Positions 26,311 through 36,480 of a stretch of 64,000 bases of DNA are shown here, one piece after another. Every line of letters starts with the position of its first letter. Position 1 is the stretch's first letter. This DNA is from Paracoccus isoporae (lineage in GTDB: Bacteria; Pseudomonadota; Alphaproteobacteria; Rhodobacterales; Rhodobacteraceae). The position numbers and the translations under genes were made by a program. The notes under the pieces are model-generated. The model saw only the letters and a list, made by a program, of their open reading frames with translations. It was not told the DNA's origin and searched no databases. The stretch lies in contig NZ_FNAH01000001.1 of NCBI RefSeq assembly GCF_900101865.1, forward strand, positions 186,001 to 250,000, read 5' to 3'.

Positions 26311-27513
26311 ATGGATATTCTGATACTTGGCGCGGGACAGGCCGCCGTCTCGCTGGCCGCGCGGCTGCGGGGCCTGGGGCATCAGGGCGGGATCACCGTC
26401 GTCGGGGAGGAGCCCCTGCCCCCCTATCAGCGTCCGCCGCTTTCGAAAGCCTATCTGCTGGGCGAGATGTCGCGCGACCGGCTGGAGCTGCGCGGTGCGG
26501 ACTGGTGGCAGGAGCAAGGCATCACGCTGATGACCGCAACCCGTGCGACACGGATCGACCGCGACGCGAAGAAGGTCGAGACTGATCGCGCAGCCGTGAA
26601 ATATGACCGGCTTGCCCTGACGCTCGGCGCCGCGCCGCGCAGGCTTCCGGCCGATACGGGCGGGGCACTGCCCGGCCTCCACAGCATCCGCGCCCTGGCC
26701 GACATCGAACGGATGCGGCCGGATCTGGTGCCCGGCCGCGCGGCGGTGGTGATCGGCGGCGGTTATATCGGGCTGGAGGCGGCGGCGGTGGCGCGCAAGC
26801 TGGGTCTCGCGGTCACGCTGGTCGAATCCGCGCCGCGCATCCTCGGCCGTGTCGCCTCCGCCGAGACGGCCGGGATGATCCGCGACCTGCATCGCGCGCA
26901 TGGGGTGCGCATCCTGGAAGGCGTCGGAATTGACGGGCTGGAGGGCACATCGCGCGTCACCAGGGTGCGGCTGGCGGGGGGCGAGACGCTGACGGCAGAG
27001 GTGGTGATCGTGGGGATCGGGATCACGCCCGAGACAGCGCTCGCCCAGGCCGCCGGGCTGCGGATCGAGAACGGCATTGCCTGCGATGCGCAGGGGCGGA
27101 CATCGGACCCGCATATCTGGGCCGCCGGAGATTGCGCCTCGTTTCCCCATGACGGCGTGCGGATCAGGCTGGAAAGCGTCGGCAATGCGATCGACATGGC
27201 GGAGCTGGTGGCGGACAACATGCTGGGCGCGGAGAAGGATTATCATCCGAAACCTTGGTTCTGGTCCGACCAGTATGACGCCAAGCTGCAGATCGCCGGG
27301 CTGAATGCGGGCCATGACCGGGTGGTCACGCGCGCGGCGGATGGCACGCATGCCGGTTCGGTCTGGTATTATCGCGGCGACCGGCTGATCGCGGTCGATG
27401 CGCTGAACGATCCGCGCGCCTATATGGTCGGCAAGCGGCTGATCGAGGCCGGCAAATCCCCCGAGCCGGTCCGCGTCGCGGACCCCACCACCCCGCTGAA
27501 GGACCTGCTGTGA
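26311..27513 (+). CDS. FAD-dependent NAD(P)H:ferredoxin/rubredoxin reductase-type oxidoreductase
   Basis: A 400-residue flavoprotein. The FAD-binding motif is at the N-terminus (DILILGAGQAAVSLAARL), PYQRPPLSKAYL is the ferredoxin-reductase family signature, the NAD(P) Rossmann motif is VVIGGGYIGLEAAAVARKLG (residues ~150-169), and DPHIWAAGDCASF completes the FAD site. The C-terminal reductase domain contains PWFWSDQYDAKLQIAGL. Such proteins pass electrons from NADH to ferredoxin or rubredoxin partners of oxygenases; no partner is adjacent. The ATG at 26311 follows GGGGAGGAAAGG. Its stop overlaps the GTG start of rsmD by 4 bp. Confidence 0.93.
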   Translation: MDILILGAGQAAVSLAARLRGLGHQGGITVVGEEPLPPYQRPPLSKAYLLGEMSRDRLELRGADWWQEQGITLMTATRATRIDRDAKKVETDRAAVKYDRLALTLGAAPRRLPADTGGALPGLHSIRALADIERMRPDLVPGRAAVVIGGGYIGLEAAAVARKLGLAVTLVESAPRILGRVASAETAGMIRDLHRAHGVRILEGVGIDGLEGTSRVTRVRLAGGETLTAEVVIVGIGITPETALAQAAGLRIENGIACDAQGRTSDPHIWAAGDCASFPHDGVRIRLESVGNAIDMAELVADNMLGAEKDYHPKPWFWSDQYDAKLQIAGLNAGHDRVVTRAADGTHAGSVWYYRGDRLIAVDALNDPRAYMVGKRLIEAGKSPEPVRVADPTTPLKDLL

Positions 27514-28067
27514 GGATCATCGGCGGCAGGCTGCGCGGGCTGAAGCTGGCCGAGATCGGCGCGGGCGATCAGGCCGCGCATCTGCGCCCGACCACCGATC
27601 GGGTGCGCGAGGCGATGTTCAACCTGCTCATCAACAGTCTCGGTGTCGATTTCAGCGACATGCGGGTGCTGGATTTGTTCGCAGGCACCGGCGCGCTCGG
27701 GCTGGAGGCGCTGTCGCGCGGTGCGGCCCGGGTGGCCTTCGTCGACGACGGGACGGCGGCGCGGGCGCTTCTGCGGGCCAATATCGAGAAGGCGCGGGCG
27801 ATGGGTGTGAGCGATGTCTGGCGGCGCGATGCGCTGCAACTCGGACCCAATCGCGGGCCGGGATACGGGATGGTGTTCATGGACCCACCCTATGGCCAGG
27901 GTCTGGGAGAGCAGGCGCTGCGCTCCGCCATTGACGGCAACTGGCTGACCGACGACGCCCTGGTGCTGTGGGAGGAGAGCCTGCCGCCCGCCCTGCCCGG
28001 CGGCTTCGCGCTGCTGGATCAGCGCCGCTACGGCGAGACGATGGTGACGATCCTCCGCCGCGGCTGA
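27510..28067 (+). CDS. rsmD: 16S rRNA (guanine(966)-N2)-methyltransferase RsmD
   Basis: Methylates G966 of 16S rRNA in the assembled small subunit. The 185 residues have the family opening RIIGGRLRGLKL and RPTTDRVREAMFNLL, SAM motif I VLDLFAGTGALGLEALSRGA, and the catalytic (D/N)PPY as MVFMDPPYGQGLGEQAL. It starts with GTG inside the stop region of the upstream flavoprotein gene (GTGA overlap), which implies co-translation. It converges with dapD 23 bp away. Confidence 0.95.
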   Translation: MRIIGGRLRGLKLAEIGAGDQAAHLRPTTDRVREAMFNLLINSLGVDFSDMRVLDLFAGTGALGLEALSRGAARVAFVDDGTAARALLRANIEKARAMGVSDVWRRDALQLGPNRGPGYGMVFMDPPYGQGLGEQALRSAIDGNWLTDDALVLWEESLPPALPGGFALLDQRRYGETMVTILRRG

Positions 28068-28090
28068 CGACCGCCGCGCCGGCAAGTGGA

Positions 28091-28927
28091 TCAGTCGCGC
28101 AGCAGTTCGTTGACCGAAGTCTTGGCGCGGGTCCGCTCGTCCACGCGCTTGACGATCACCGCGCAATACAGGTTCACGCCGTTCTTCGACGGAATCGACC
28201 CCGACACGACGACCGAGCCCGACGGCACCTCGCCGTAGCTGACCTTGCCGGTCTCGCGGTCCACGATCTTGGTGGACTGGCCCAGGAACACGCCCATGCC
28301 GATCACCGACCCCTCGCGGACGATCACGCCCTCGACAACCTCGGAGCGGGCGCCGACGAAGCAGTTATCCTCGATGATCGTCGGGCCGGCCTGCATCGGC
28401 TCCAGCACGCCGCCAATGCCGACACCGCCCGAGAGATGCACGTTCTTGCCGATCTGCGCGCAGGAGCCGACCGTTGCCCAGGTATCGACCATCGTGCCCT
28501 CATCGACATAGGCGCCGAGATTGACGAAAGACGGCATCAGCACCACACCCTTGGCGATGAACGCGGATTTGCGCACCACGCAGTTCGGCACCGCCCGGAA
28601 CCCGGCCGCGCGCCACTGGTTATCGCCCCAGCCGGCGAACTTGCTGTCCACCTTGTCCCACCAGCCACCGCCCTGCGGGCCGCCCGGCTGCATCTCCATA
28701 TCCTTGATGCGGAAGCCCAGCAGAACCGCCTTCTTGGCCCATTGGTTGACATGCCAGTCATCGCCGCGCTTCTCGGCCACGCGCAGCTGCCCGCTGTCGA
28801 GCGCGTTCAGCGTGTCCTCGATCGCCTCGCGGGTTTCACCGCCAGTGGCCGGGGTGATCGTGTCGCGCACCTCCCATGCGGCCTCGATGGCGGCTTCCAG
28901 GGCGGCGTTGGGCGATGCGTCGGTCAT
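28091..28927 (-). CDS. dapD: 2,3,4,5-tetrahydropyridine-2,6-dicarboxylate N-succinyltransferase
   Basis: Catalyses the succinylation step of the lysine/meso-diaminopimelate pathway. The 278 residues end in a left-handed beta-helix of hexapeptide repeats ([42 protein letters not shown]), and the N-terminal half has the DapD-specific [13 protein letters not shown] and [23 protein letters not shown]. The ATG at 28927 follows GAGGAGAGCCC. It stands alone between converging rsmD and divergent LOG-family genes. Confidence 0.97.
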   Translation of the reverse strand: MTDASPNAALEAAIEAAWEVRDTITPATGGETREAIEDTLNALDSGQLRVAEKRGDDWHVNQWAKKAVLLGFRIKDMEMQPGGPQGGGWWDKVDSKFAGWGDNQWRAAGFRAVPNCVVRKSAFIAKGVVLMPSFVNLGAYVDEGTMVDTWATVGSCAQIGKNVHLSGGVGIGGVLEPMQAGPTIIEDNCFVGARSEVVEGVIVREGSVIGMGVFLGQSTKIVDRETGKVSYGEVPSGSVVVSGSIPSKNGVNLYCAVIVKRVDERTRAKTSVNELLRD

Positions 28928-29020
28928 GGGCTCTCCTCGGTCAGGGTAGAAACTCTTGCCCAAGGGCTATAAGCGGGGGAGTGACCCGGCGCAATGCGCC
29001 CGACCCATGCAGAGGCCGAG

Positions 29021-29851
29021 ATGAACGACGAAGACGCCCGCGCCCATCCATTCCCCCATAGCCGCGAGGATGCGCAGAAAGCGCAGGAGATCCCGGACAC
29101 GCCGCAGACCCGCGCGCCCGCCTACAAGCTGGCTTTTGCAGATACGGATTTCCTGCTGCGCGAGGAATTGCGGCCGGTCCGGCTGCAGCTTGAACTGCTG
29201 AAACCGCAAATGATCCTGGACGAGCGCGGCGTGGAATCGACCGTGGTGATGTTCGGCGGCGCGCGTATCCCCGCCCCGGAACACAAGGACGAGGCGCGCA
29301 CCGAGACCCTGGCCGAGCTGTCGAAATATTATGAACAGGCCTATCGCTTCGCCCGGATCATGACCGAGCGGAGCCTGGAGACCTATGGCCGCGAATTCGT
29401 CATCTGCACCGGCGGCGGGCCGGGCGTGATGGAGGCCGGGAACAAGGGCGCGCATGATGTCGGCGGGCAGTCGGTGGGCCTGGGCATCGTGCTGCCGCAT
29501 GAGCAGGCGCCGAACGAATACATCACCCCGGATCTGTGCTTCAACTTCCACTATTTCGCCATCCGCAAGATGCATTTCCTGATGCGCGCGCGGGCGGTGA
29601 CGGTGTTCCCCGGCGGGTTCGGCACGCTGGACGAGCTGTTCGAGACGCTGACCCTGATCCAGACCCGCCGGATGAAGCCGGTGCCGCTGCTGCTGTTCGG
29701 GCGCGAGTTCTGGGACCGGATCATCGACTGGCAGGCGCTCGCCGATGCCGGCACGATCAGCGCCAGCGATCTGGAGCTGTTCAGCTATGTTGAAACCGCC
29801 GACGAGGCGGTGGCGATCATCGACGCGTTCGATCCCAGGGATTGTGACTGA
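29021..29851 (+). CDS. LOG family protein (cytokinin riboside 5'-monophosphate phosphoribohydrolase-type)
   Basis: A 276-residue Rossmann-fold protein of the long bacterial LOG class. The signature motifs are FVICTGGGPGVMEAGNKGA (PGGGxGxxE region, residues ~128-146) and VTVFPGGFGTLDELFETLTLIQ (PGGxGTxxE), which form the nucleotide phosphoribohydrolase active site. Biochemically characterised members hydrolyse AMP-like or cytokinin nucleotides to free base and ribose 5-phosphate; the bacterial role is usually uncertain. The first ~75 residues form a helical, charged extension. Start 29021 is chosen for the upstream GAGGCCGAG; ATG at 28994 is possible. Confidence 0.88.
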   Translation: MNDEDARAHPFPHSREDAQKAQEIPDTPQTRAPAYKLAFADTDFLLREELRPVRLQLELLKPQMILDERGVESTVVMFGGARIPAPEHKDEARTETLAELSKYYEQAYRFARIMTERSLETYGREFVICTGGGPGVMEAGNKGAHDVGGQSVGLGIVLPHEQAPNEYITPDLCFNFHYFAIRKMHFLMRARAVTVFPGGFGTLDELFETLTLIQTRRMKPVPLLLFGREFWDRIIDWQALADAGTISASDLELFSYVETADEAVAIIDAFDPRDCD

Positions 29852-29896
29852 GACCACAGGGCACTGAAGGGCCGGGGTCCGTAAGAGCTGGCGCGG

Positions 29897-30406
29897 TCAG
29901 GCCAGATGATCGCGGAACGCGGCGAAGACCTGCGCATAGACCTGGCGCTTGAAGGGCACGATCTTCCGGGCGAGATCATCGGCCCGCATCCAGGCCCATT
30001 TGTCGAACTCGGCATGGTCGGTGGCGATGTTGACCTGTCCATCCTCGCCGGTGAACCGCATCAGCACCCATTTCTGGCACTGACCGCCGTACTTGCCCTT
30101 CCAGACCTTGCCCAGCAATTCATCGGGCAGATCGTAATAGACCCAGTCATCGGCCTCGGCCACGATCTCGACACTGTCGGCGGGCAGGCCGGTTTCCTCG
30201 CCCAACTCGCGGATGGCGGCCTGCAGCGGGGTCTCGCCCTTGTCGATCCCGCCCTGCGGCATCTGCCAGGCATGACCGGGATTGTCGATGCGCTGACCGG
30301 CGAAGACCAGCCCGTCCCGGTTCAGCAGCACCACACCGGCGCAGGGGCGATAGGGCAGCCCGGACGGCCCGAGCCGGCTGTCCGATGCCGCTTCCTGCTC
30401 GCTCAT
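29897..30406 (-). CDS. rppH: RNA pyrophosphohydrolase (Nudix)
   Basis: Removes pyrophosphate from the 5' triphosphate end of RNAs to start decay. The 169 residues contain the complete Nudix box [23 protein letters not shown] (residues ~52-74; REx2EE present) and the RppH-type surroundings [21 protein letters not shown], and [16 protein letters not shown]. The start ATG overlaps the stop codon of the upstream ctpA-like gene (ATGA), placing it at the end of the argC-gpmI-envC-ctpA-rppH run. Confidence 0.94.
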   Translation of the reverse strand: MSEQEAASDSRLGPSGLPYRPCAGVVLLNRDGLVFAGQRIDNPGHAWQMPQGGIDKGETPLQAAIRELGEETGLPADSVEIVAEADDWVYYDLPDELLGKVWKGKYGGQCQKWVLMRFTGEDGQVNIATDHAEFDKWAWMRADDLARKIVPFKRQVYAQVFAAFRDHLA

Positions 30407-31890
30407 TGCGCATCGGTCCCGGCGGGGGCATCGGTGGTCTCGCTGCCCGCATCTTCGGCATCCTCGCCCGCATCGCTGCTCGGCGCGTCCTCGGTGCCGG
30501 AGTCCTCGCCGGTGACGGCGGGGGTTTCGGCGGGCATCACATCCTCGGCGCGGAAATCGACCGCGGCCAGACCCTTCAGGATGTCGATGGCATAGGCGAG
30601 CTGGTAATCTTCCTCGCGCAGCTTCGCCGTCGCCTCGACCTCTGCGGCCTCTTCCTCAAGCTGGCGGCGTTCCTCGTCGGAATAGCTGTCATTGTTCAGC
30701 GCCCCGCGCAGATCCGCCTCGGAGCTGATGAAGCTCGATTCGGTGCGCGGGCCGTCCTCATCCTCATCTTCCGGCGGCGGCGAAGAGGGCTGCGCGACGA
30801 TGATGTCGGGATTGATCCCGAGCGCCTGGATGGACCGGCCAGAGGGCGTGTAATACCGCGCCGTGGTCAGCCGCATCGCGCTGTCGGACGTCACCGGCAA
30901 CACGGTCTGCACCGACCCCTTGCCGAAGGATTTTTCGCCCACCACGATGGCGCGGCGGTGATCCTGCAACGCGCCGGTCACGATTTCCGAGGCCGAGGCC
31001 GAGCCGCGATTGATGAGCACCACGATCGGCTTGCCCTCGGCCAGATCGCCGGGCCGCGCGTTCCAGCGTTCGCTTTCATCGGGCGTCCTGCCACGCGTGG
31101 ACACGATCTCGCCCCGGTCCAGGAACGCATCCGACACGAAGATCGCCTGATCCAGCAGCCCGCCGGGATTGTTGCGCAGATCCAGCACGAAGCCGGTCAC
31201 GTTCTCGATCCCGCCCAGTTCCTCCACCGCGGCGGCCAGATCCTCCTCGAGCGATGAGATCGTCTCGTCGTTGAAGGTCGCCACGCGCAGCACCACGGCA
31301 TGGCCCTCGACCCGGCCCTTGACGGCGGTGAGCTTGATCGTGTCGCGCACGATCTTGATGTCGAACGGCTCCTGCTCGCCCTCTCGCAGCACGGTAATGG
31401 TCACTTCCGAGCCAACCGGGCCTCGCATCAGATCCACCGACTGATCCAGCGTCAGCCCCATCAGCGGCTCGCCATCGACATGGGTGATGAAATCGCCCGC
31501 CTCGACGCCCGCCTCGTCGGCCGGGGTGTCGTCCATCGGCGCGATGACCTTGACCAGCCCGTCTTCCTGGCCCACCTCGATCCCCAGCCCGCCGAAACTG
31601 CCGCGGGTCTGGGTCTGCATATCGGCGTAATCATCGGCCGGCAGGAAGGAGGAATGCGGGTCCAGCGATTGCAGCATGCCGTTGATCGCGGCCTCGATCA
31701 GCTCCTTCGGATCGGTCTCCTCGACATATTGGCCCCGGACCTGCTCGAACACGTTGCCGAACATGTCGAGCTGCTCATAGACCGACCCGTTGCCGCCGAC
31801 GCCCTGCGCCGCGATCGGCCCGGCGAGCTGGGTTGTCAGCAGAAGTCCGGCCAGCGTGCCGCCAATGCCTGCGATGAGATAATGCTTCAT
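30403..31890 (-). CDS. S41 family C-terminal processing peptidase
   Basis: A periplasmic CtpA/Prc-type protease of 495 residues. It has a signal sequence (residues 1-29, ending GPIAAQG), the [15 protein letters not shown] segment, a PDZ domain ([35 protein letters not shown], ~100-175), and the catalytic core with Ser in [20 protein letters not shown] and Lys in [13 protein letters not shown]. The C-terminal ~75 residues are acidic and low in complexity ([21 protein letters not shown]), unusual for the family but typical of this high-GC lineage. Both ends overlap the neighbouring genes by 4 bp. Confidence 0.94.
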   Translation of the reverse strand: MKHYLIAGIGGTLAGLLLTTQLAGPIAAQGVGGNGSVYEQLDMFGNVFEQVRGQYVEETDPKELIEAAINGMLQSLDPHSSFLPADDYADMQTQTRGSFGGLGIEVGQEDGLVKVIAPMDDTPADEAGVEAGDFITHVDGEPLMGLTLDQSVDLMRGPVGSEVTITVLREGEQEPFDIKIVRDTIKLTAVKGRVEGHAVVLRVATFNDETISSLEEDLAAAVEELGGIENVTGFVLDLRNNPGGLLDQAIFVSDAFLDRGEIVSTRGRTPDESERWNARPGDLAEGKPIVVLINRGSASASEIVTGALQDHRRAIVVGEKSFGKGSVQTVLPVTSDSAMRLTTARYYTPSGRSIQALGINPDIIVAQPSSPPPEDEDEDGPRTESSFISSEADLRGALNNDSYSDEERRQLEEEAAEVEATAKLREEDYQLAYAIDILKGLAAVDFRAEDVMPAETPAVTGEDSGTEDAPSSDAGEDAEDAGSETTDAPAGTDAQ

Positions 31891-33080
31891 TCCGTTTCCG
31901 CCTGTGCTTCTGCCTCGCCCGGCCCGTCCTCCACGATGTGGTTCAGCACGAACCACTCTGCCGGGTCCAGCGTTTCCTTGTCGCGTCTCAGCTCCAGATA
32001 CAGGGTTTCGGTGCGATCCGCATCCCCGCCCGTCGCCGCGTTCACCACGAACTCGATGCCGAATTCCTGCGCCGGCGGCTCGGTGCCGCCCATCAGCCCG
32101 ACCGGCTCGCCCGCCGCCAGCACGTCCCCGACCTCGCCGAACACCTGCGCCATCCCGGCAAGTATCAGAAGATAGTCCTTTGCGGGCTCCAGGATGGTCA
32201 CGTTTCCGTAATCGAGCAGCGGGCCGCGATAGCGGATCGTCGCCGGCCAGGGCGCGGTGACGAGCGAGGCGGGCGCCGTGGCGATAACCAGGCCGGGCCG
32301 TTCGATCCCGGCTGCATCCGCCTCGCCATAGCGGCGCAGCACCTTGCCCTGCACCGGCAATGGCAGCGACCCTTGCGCACCGTCGAAATCCGCAAGCGGC
32401 GGGCCGACATCGGATTCCATGTCGGCAATGCCTTCCGCAAAGGCATCCAGCGTCGCCGCCGATTTCTCGAGCGCCTGCAGCTCCTCCGGGTTCTCGGCGA
32501 AGCGTTTCGGCATGGTGGAACGGTCCGTCACCGCGCTTGCCAGCAGCCGCCGGGCCTCCTGCACGCGGCCCAGCCCCTCGGCCAGCGTGTTGGCCGCGTC
32601 CTCCTGCAACACGCGCACCTCGGCGATGTCGTCCAGATTGGCCTTCAGCGCGTCGGCCTGTTCGCGCAGGCCCGGAACGACGCTGGACAGGATCATCCCG
32701 GACCGCGCGGTGGCCTCCGGCCCCGCGGGGTGCAGCAGCATCAGCGTCTCTGGCGAGGTCTCCATCGACATCATCACCCCGATAATCGAGGAAAGCTGGT
32801 CGCGGCGCGCCTCCCACTTCGCGCGGATCTCCTGTTCCCGGATCCCGGCCTGGCGCAGCCCCGCCCTGAGTGAGGCAAGCCCGGTTTCATAGGCGTCGAT
32901 CATCTCGGTCAGCGCGGTGACCTGATCGTCCTTGGTCAGCGCCTCTTCCAGCCGTCCCGTCGCCTCGCGCAGCGCGAAGGCCGCGCGGGCGGCATCCTCG
33001 CCGGCGTTTTCCTGCGCCGCGACGGGCGTGGCGAGGGCGGCGCAAAGCAGCACGGCGGATAGGGCGGCGCGATGTCTCAT
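31887..33080 (-). CDS. EnvC-like murein hydrolase activator with degenerate LytM domain
   Basis: A 397-residue periplasmic protein: signal peptide (residues 1-23, ATPVAAQE), long coiled-coil region (~30-240, including LREATGRLEEALTKDDQVTALTEM), and a C-terminal M23/LytM fold (~270-375; YGNVTILEPAKDYLLILAGM, GEVGDVLAAGEPVGLMGG). Active LytM peptidases need HxxxD and HxH zinc ligands; the His of both motifs are missing here (no DHG..Y..LYAH). That matches EnvC-type proteins, which activate amidases in septal peptidoglycan splitting instead of cutting it. Start ATG overlaps the gpmI stop; its stop overlaps the S41 peptidase start. Confidence 0.85.
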   Translation of the reverse strand: MRHRAALSAVLLCAALATPVAAQENAGEDAARAAFALREATGRLEEALTKDDQVTALTEMIDAYETGLASLRAGLRQAGIREQEIRAKWEARRDQLSSIIGVMMSMETSPETLMLLHPAGPEATARSGMILSSVVPGLREQADALKANLDDIAEVRVLQEDAANTLAEGLGRVQEARRLLASAVTDRSTMPKRFAENPEELQALEKSAATLDAFAEGIADMESDVGPPLADFDGAQGSLPLPVQGKVLRRYGEADAAGIERPGLVIATAPASLVTAPWPATIRYRGPLLDYGNVTILEPAKDYLLILAGMAQVFGEVGDVLAAGEPVGLMGGTEPPAQEFGIEFVVNAATGGDADRTETLYLELRRDKETLDPAEWFVLNHIVEDGPGEAEAQAETE

Positions 33081-34603
33081 GCCCGCGCGATCAGGCTTTG
33101 GCCGGTCATTTCCTCGGGCGTGTCCAGCCCCATCAGCTCCAGCACGGTGGGTGCGACATCCGCCAGCCGGCCACCCGCGCGCAGCGCGGTCACGCCATCG
33201 CCGCCGAACACGATCACCGGCACCGGGTTGGTTGTATGCGCGGTATGCGGCCCGCCGGTTTCGGGATCGACCATCACCTCGCAATTGCCGTGATCGGCAA
33301 TGATGACCGCCGCGCCGCCCGCCTGTTCCAGAGCCGCAAGCGCCCGGCCGAGATTGCGGTCCACCGCCTCGCAAGCTTTCGTCGCGGCCTCCAGGCTGCC
33401 GGTATGGCCGACCATGTCGGGATTGGCGAAATTCACCACGATCAGATCGAACCCCGCCTCGATGGCACGAACGAAATGATCGCCCACCTCGTCGGCCGCC
33501 ATCTCGGGCGCCAGATCATAGGTCGCGACATCGGGGCTGGAGGGCATCTGCCGTTCCTCGCCCTCTTCCGCCGCTTCCTTGCCGCCGTTCAGGAAAAAGG
33601 TGACATGGGGGTATTTCTCGGTCTCGGCCAGCCGGAACTGCCGCAGACCCTTGGCCGCGACCCAGGCGCCCAGCGTATTGACCACCTGCCGCTTGGGATA
33701 GGCCGAAGCCATGAAATCATTGTGCTTTTCGGAATAATCCACCATGCCGAGGAGCGCGGCCCAATTGCGACGTTCCCCGCGTGCGAACCCGTCAAACTCT
33801 GGCTGACCAATGGCCGAGAGGATCTCTCGCGCACGGTCGGCGCGGAAATTCAGGCAGAAGAACCCGTCCCCGTCCTGCGCGCCGGCATAGCCTGCGATGA
33901 CGCTCGGCTGGATGAACTCGTCAGTTTCGTCCCGCGCATAGGCGGCCTCGACCGCATGGGCGGCATCCGGCTGCGCCAGCCCGTCGCCGCCGATCATCGC
34001 CGCATAGGCGCGGCCGACCCGGTCCCAGCGATTGTCGCGATCCATGGCGAAATAACGCCCGATCACCGTGCCGATCCGGGCATTCTGCGGCAAATTGCCC
34101 TGCAACTCGGTCACGAAGCCCAGGGCCGATTTCGGCGGAACGTCGCGGCCATCCGTCACCGCATGGATGACGACCGGCACGCCCCGTTCCGCGACGGCGC
34201 GGGCGGCGGCAATGACATGCTGGATATGACCATGCACACCGCCATCCGACACCACACCCATCAGATGCGCCGTGCCGCCGCTTGCCTTGAGCGTCTCGAT
34301 GAAATCGCCGAGCCCGGTATTCTCGTAGAAACTGCCATCCTCGATGGCGAGATCGATCTGGCCAAGATCCATCGCCACAACCCGACCCGCGCCGATATTC
34401 GTGTGCCCGACTTCGGAGTTGCCCATCTGCCCGCGCGGCAGACCGACATCTGGCCCATAGGTAATCAGCGTCTGGTGCGGGCATTCGGCCATTAGGCGGT
34501 CAAAGGTCGGAGTCCTCGCCTGATCGGGTGCGCTGTGTTCCGGCCGGTCCGAGATGCCCCAGCCATCCAGAATGCACAGCACCACGGGTTTCCTGGCACT
34601 CAT
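33077..34603 (-). CDS. gpmI: 2,3-bisphosphoglycerate-independent phosphoglycerate mutase
   Basis: Interconverts 3- and 2-phosphoglycerate through a phosphoserine intermediate with two Mn ions. The 508 residues are full length. The metal/nucleophile motif is [18 protein letters not shown] (catalytic Ser about residue 62), [15 protein letters not shown] opens the phosphatase domain, and the second metal site is [13 protein letters not shown] and [11 protein letters not shown]. The ATG overlaps the argC stop (ATGA) and the stop overlaps the envC-like start, so translation is coupled across argC, gpmI and the cell-wall genes. Confidence 0.97.
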   Translation of the reverse strand: MSARKPVVLCILDGWGISDRPEHSAPDQARTPTFDRLMAECPHQTLITYGPDVGLPRGQMGNSEVGHTNIGAGRVVAMDLGQIDLAIEDGSFYENTGLGDFIETLKASGGTAHLMGVVSDGGVHGHIQHVIAAARAVAERGVPVVIHAVTDGRDVPPKSALGFVTELQGNLPQNARIGTVIGRYFAMDRDNRWDRVGRAYAAMIGGDGLAQPDAAHAVEAAYARDETDEFIQPSVIAGYAGAQDGDGFFCLNFRADRAREILSAIGQPEFDGFARGERRNWAALLGMVDYSEKHNDFMASAYPKRQVVNTLGAWVAAKGLRQFRLAETEKYPHVTFFLNGGKEAAEEGEERQMPSSPDVATYDLAPEMAADEVGDHFVRAIEAGFDLIVVNFANPDMVGHTGSLEAATKACEAVDRNLGRALAALEQAGGAAVIIADHGNCEVMVDPETGGPHTAHTTNPVPVIVFGGDGVTALRAGGRLADVAPTVLELMGLDTPEEMTGQSLIARA

Positions 34604-35517
34604 AGCCCCGCCCCCTCGTCGATGCCCAGCATGAGGTTGAGATTCTGGACCGCGGCGCCCGACGCGCCCTTGCCCAGATTATCCAGCACCGCGACGACCA
34701 CCGCGCAGCCCGCCGCGTCGTCGCCATGGACCGAGATTTCCAGCATGTTGGTGCCGTTCAGCGCCGTCGGATCGACCCGCGCGCCAACCTCCTCGGCCTC
34801 GCGGACGCGCACGAACTCGGCGCCGGCGTAATGTTCGGCCAGGGCCGCATGCAGGATCGACAGGCTCAGCCGCTCATCCAGATGCAAGGGCAGCGACACC
34901 GCCATGCCTTGCGCGAAATTCCCGACGGAGGGCGCAAAGACCGGCTGCACCATCAGCCCGGTCATGGTCATGATCTCGGGGATATGCTTGTGGCCCTGAG
35001 CGAGCGCATAGAGAAAGCCGGGCGGCGCGGTGCCGGCCTCGTATTCCCCGATCAGCGCGTTGCCGCCGCCCGTGTACCCCGAAACCGCGTTCACCGACAG
35101 CGCCGTGCCCGGATCGATCAGCCCGGCATCGACGAGCGGGCGGATCATCGCGATGGTGCCGGTCGAATAGCATCCCGGATTGGTCACACGCCGCGCGGCG
35201 GCAATGCGCGCGCGCGCATCCGGGACCAGTTCCGGGAAGCCGAACACCCAGTCCGGGTCGGTCCGGTGCGCCGTCGAGGCGTCGATCAGCCGCACCGGCA
35301 GGTCGGCCGACAGCGCCACCGATTCCCGCGCCGCCGCATCGGGCAGGCACAGAATGGCCAGATCTGCCGCCGCGAAGCAGTCGCGCCGCGCCTGCGGATC
35401 CTTGCGGTGCTCATGCGCGATCGAAATCAGCTCGATATCCGACCGTCCGGCAAGGCGGTCGCGGATCTGCAGCCCGGTCGTGCCGGCCTCGCCGTCGATA
35501 TAGACCTTATGCGTCAT
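34600..35517 (-). CDS. argC: N-acetyl-gamma-glutamyl-phosphate reductase, type 2
   Basis: Third step of arginine biosynthesis: NADPH-dependent reduction of N-acetylglutamyl phosphate. The 305 residues have the short type 2 architecture: [18 protein letters not shown] (NADP motif with EAGTTG), the catalytic Cys in [20 protein letters not shown] (residue ~114), and [13 protein letters not shown]. Start 35517 is preferred since the protein begins with the first Rossmann strand. It is the first gene of the overlapping minus-strand run. Confidence 0.95.
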   Translation of the reverse strand: MTHKVYIDGEAGTTGLQIRDRLAGRSDIELISIAHEHRKDPQARRDCFAAADLAILCLPDAAARESVALSADLPVRLIDASTAHRTDPDWVFGFPELVPDARARIAAARRVTNPGCYSTGTIAMIRPLVDAGLIDPGTALSVNAVSGYTGGGNALIGEYEAGTAPPGFLYALAQGHKHIPEIMTMTGLMVQPVFAPSVGNFAQGMAVSLPLHLDERLSLSILHAALAEHYAGAEFVRVREAEEVGARVDPTALNGTNMLEISVHGDDAAGCAVVVAVLDNLGKGASGAAVQNLNLMLGIDEGAGL

Positions 35518-35645
35518 CGCTGCCCTTTCTGTCTTGGCTGCCAGACATAACGCCGCGGCCTTCCGGGGGCAATGCAGGCAAAGCCCTGCCGAGGCCCGGT
35601 CGCGCGGTGTTGAAACGGCATGCAGGCTTCGCGTATCACCGCTGC

Positions 35646-36368
35646 ATGACGGATCGTTACGCCCCCTCGACGCACAGCCCCGCCCGCGCCCCTGCCGGCC
35701 AGCCGGCGCGGCTCTATCACACGCCGCTGTCGCCGTTTTCACGCAAGGTGCGGCTCGTTCTGGCCGAAAAGCGGATCGAGGTCGAACTGGCCGAGGAGCG
35801 TTACTGGGAGCAGGGGCCGGAGCTGTTCCGGCGCAACCCGGCCGGCAAGATCCCGGTGCTGCGGCTCGACGGAATGTTGCTCGCCGAGAGCCAGGCGATC
35901 TGCGAATATCTGGACGAGACCGTGCCGAGCCCGCCGCTGATGCCCGACAGCCCCGCCGGTCGCTACGAGGTGCGAAGGCTCTGCGCCTGGTTCGACGACA
36001 AGTTCAACGCCGAGGTCACGCGGCCGGTGCTGAACGAGCGGGTCTGGAAGAAGGTCCAGAAGACCGGCTATCCCGACAGCCGCGTGGTCAAGGCGGGACT
36101 GTCAGCGATCAAGGCGCATGTGGATTACATGCACGGCTTGCTGGAAGAGCGCCGCTGGCTGGCCGGACCGACGATCAGCATCGCCGATTTCGCGGCGGCG
36201 GCGCATTTCTCCTGCCTCGATTACATCTCGGATGTGGACTGGGACCGGTCCGACCTTGTCCGGCAGTGGTATGCGACGATCAAGTCGCGCCCGGCCTTCC
36301 GCAACGTGCTGGCCGATCAGATGCCGGGCATCCACCCCGCGCCGCATTACGCGCTACTGGATTTCTGA
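35646..36368 (+). CDS. Glutathione S-transferase family protein
   Basis: A 240-residue GST-like protein. The N-terminal thioredoxin-like domain contains [20 protein letters not shown] (putative glutathione-activating Ser/Cys position SPFSRKV) and the cis-Pro loop [25 protein letters not shown]. The helical C-terminal domain has the N-capping box [23 protein letters not shown]. The xenobiotic or endogenous substrate is unknown. Start 35646 excludes 13 poorly supported upstream residues; the ribosome-binding site is weak. It is divergent from argC. Confidence 0.87.
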   Translation: MTDRYAPSTHSPARAPAGQPARLYHTPLSPFSRKVRLVLAEKRIEVELAEERYWEQGPELFRRNPAGKIPVLRLDGMLLAESQAICEYLDETVPSPPLMPDSPAGRYEVRRLCAWFDDKFNAEVTRPVLNERVWKKVQKTGYPDSRVVKAGLSAIKAHVDYMHGLLEERRWLAGPTISIADFAAAAHFSCLDYISDVDWDRSDLVRQWYATIKSRPAFRNVLADQMPGIHPAPHYALLDF

Positions 36369-36480
36369 GCGATTCCGGCCACCGCCGGGCCGGGTATTTG
36401 GATGAAGAAGAAACCGGGCGTGGGGCCTGGCCGCTGCCGTGGCGGGCGGGCGGGCGGCCGGGGATGGTCGCTCGCTTCCC

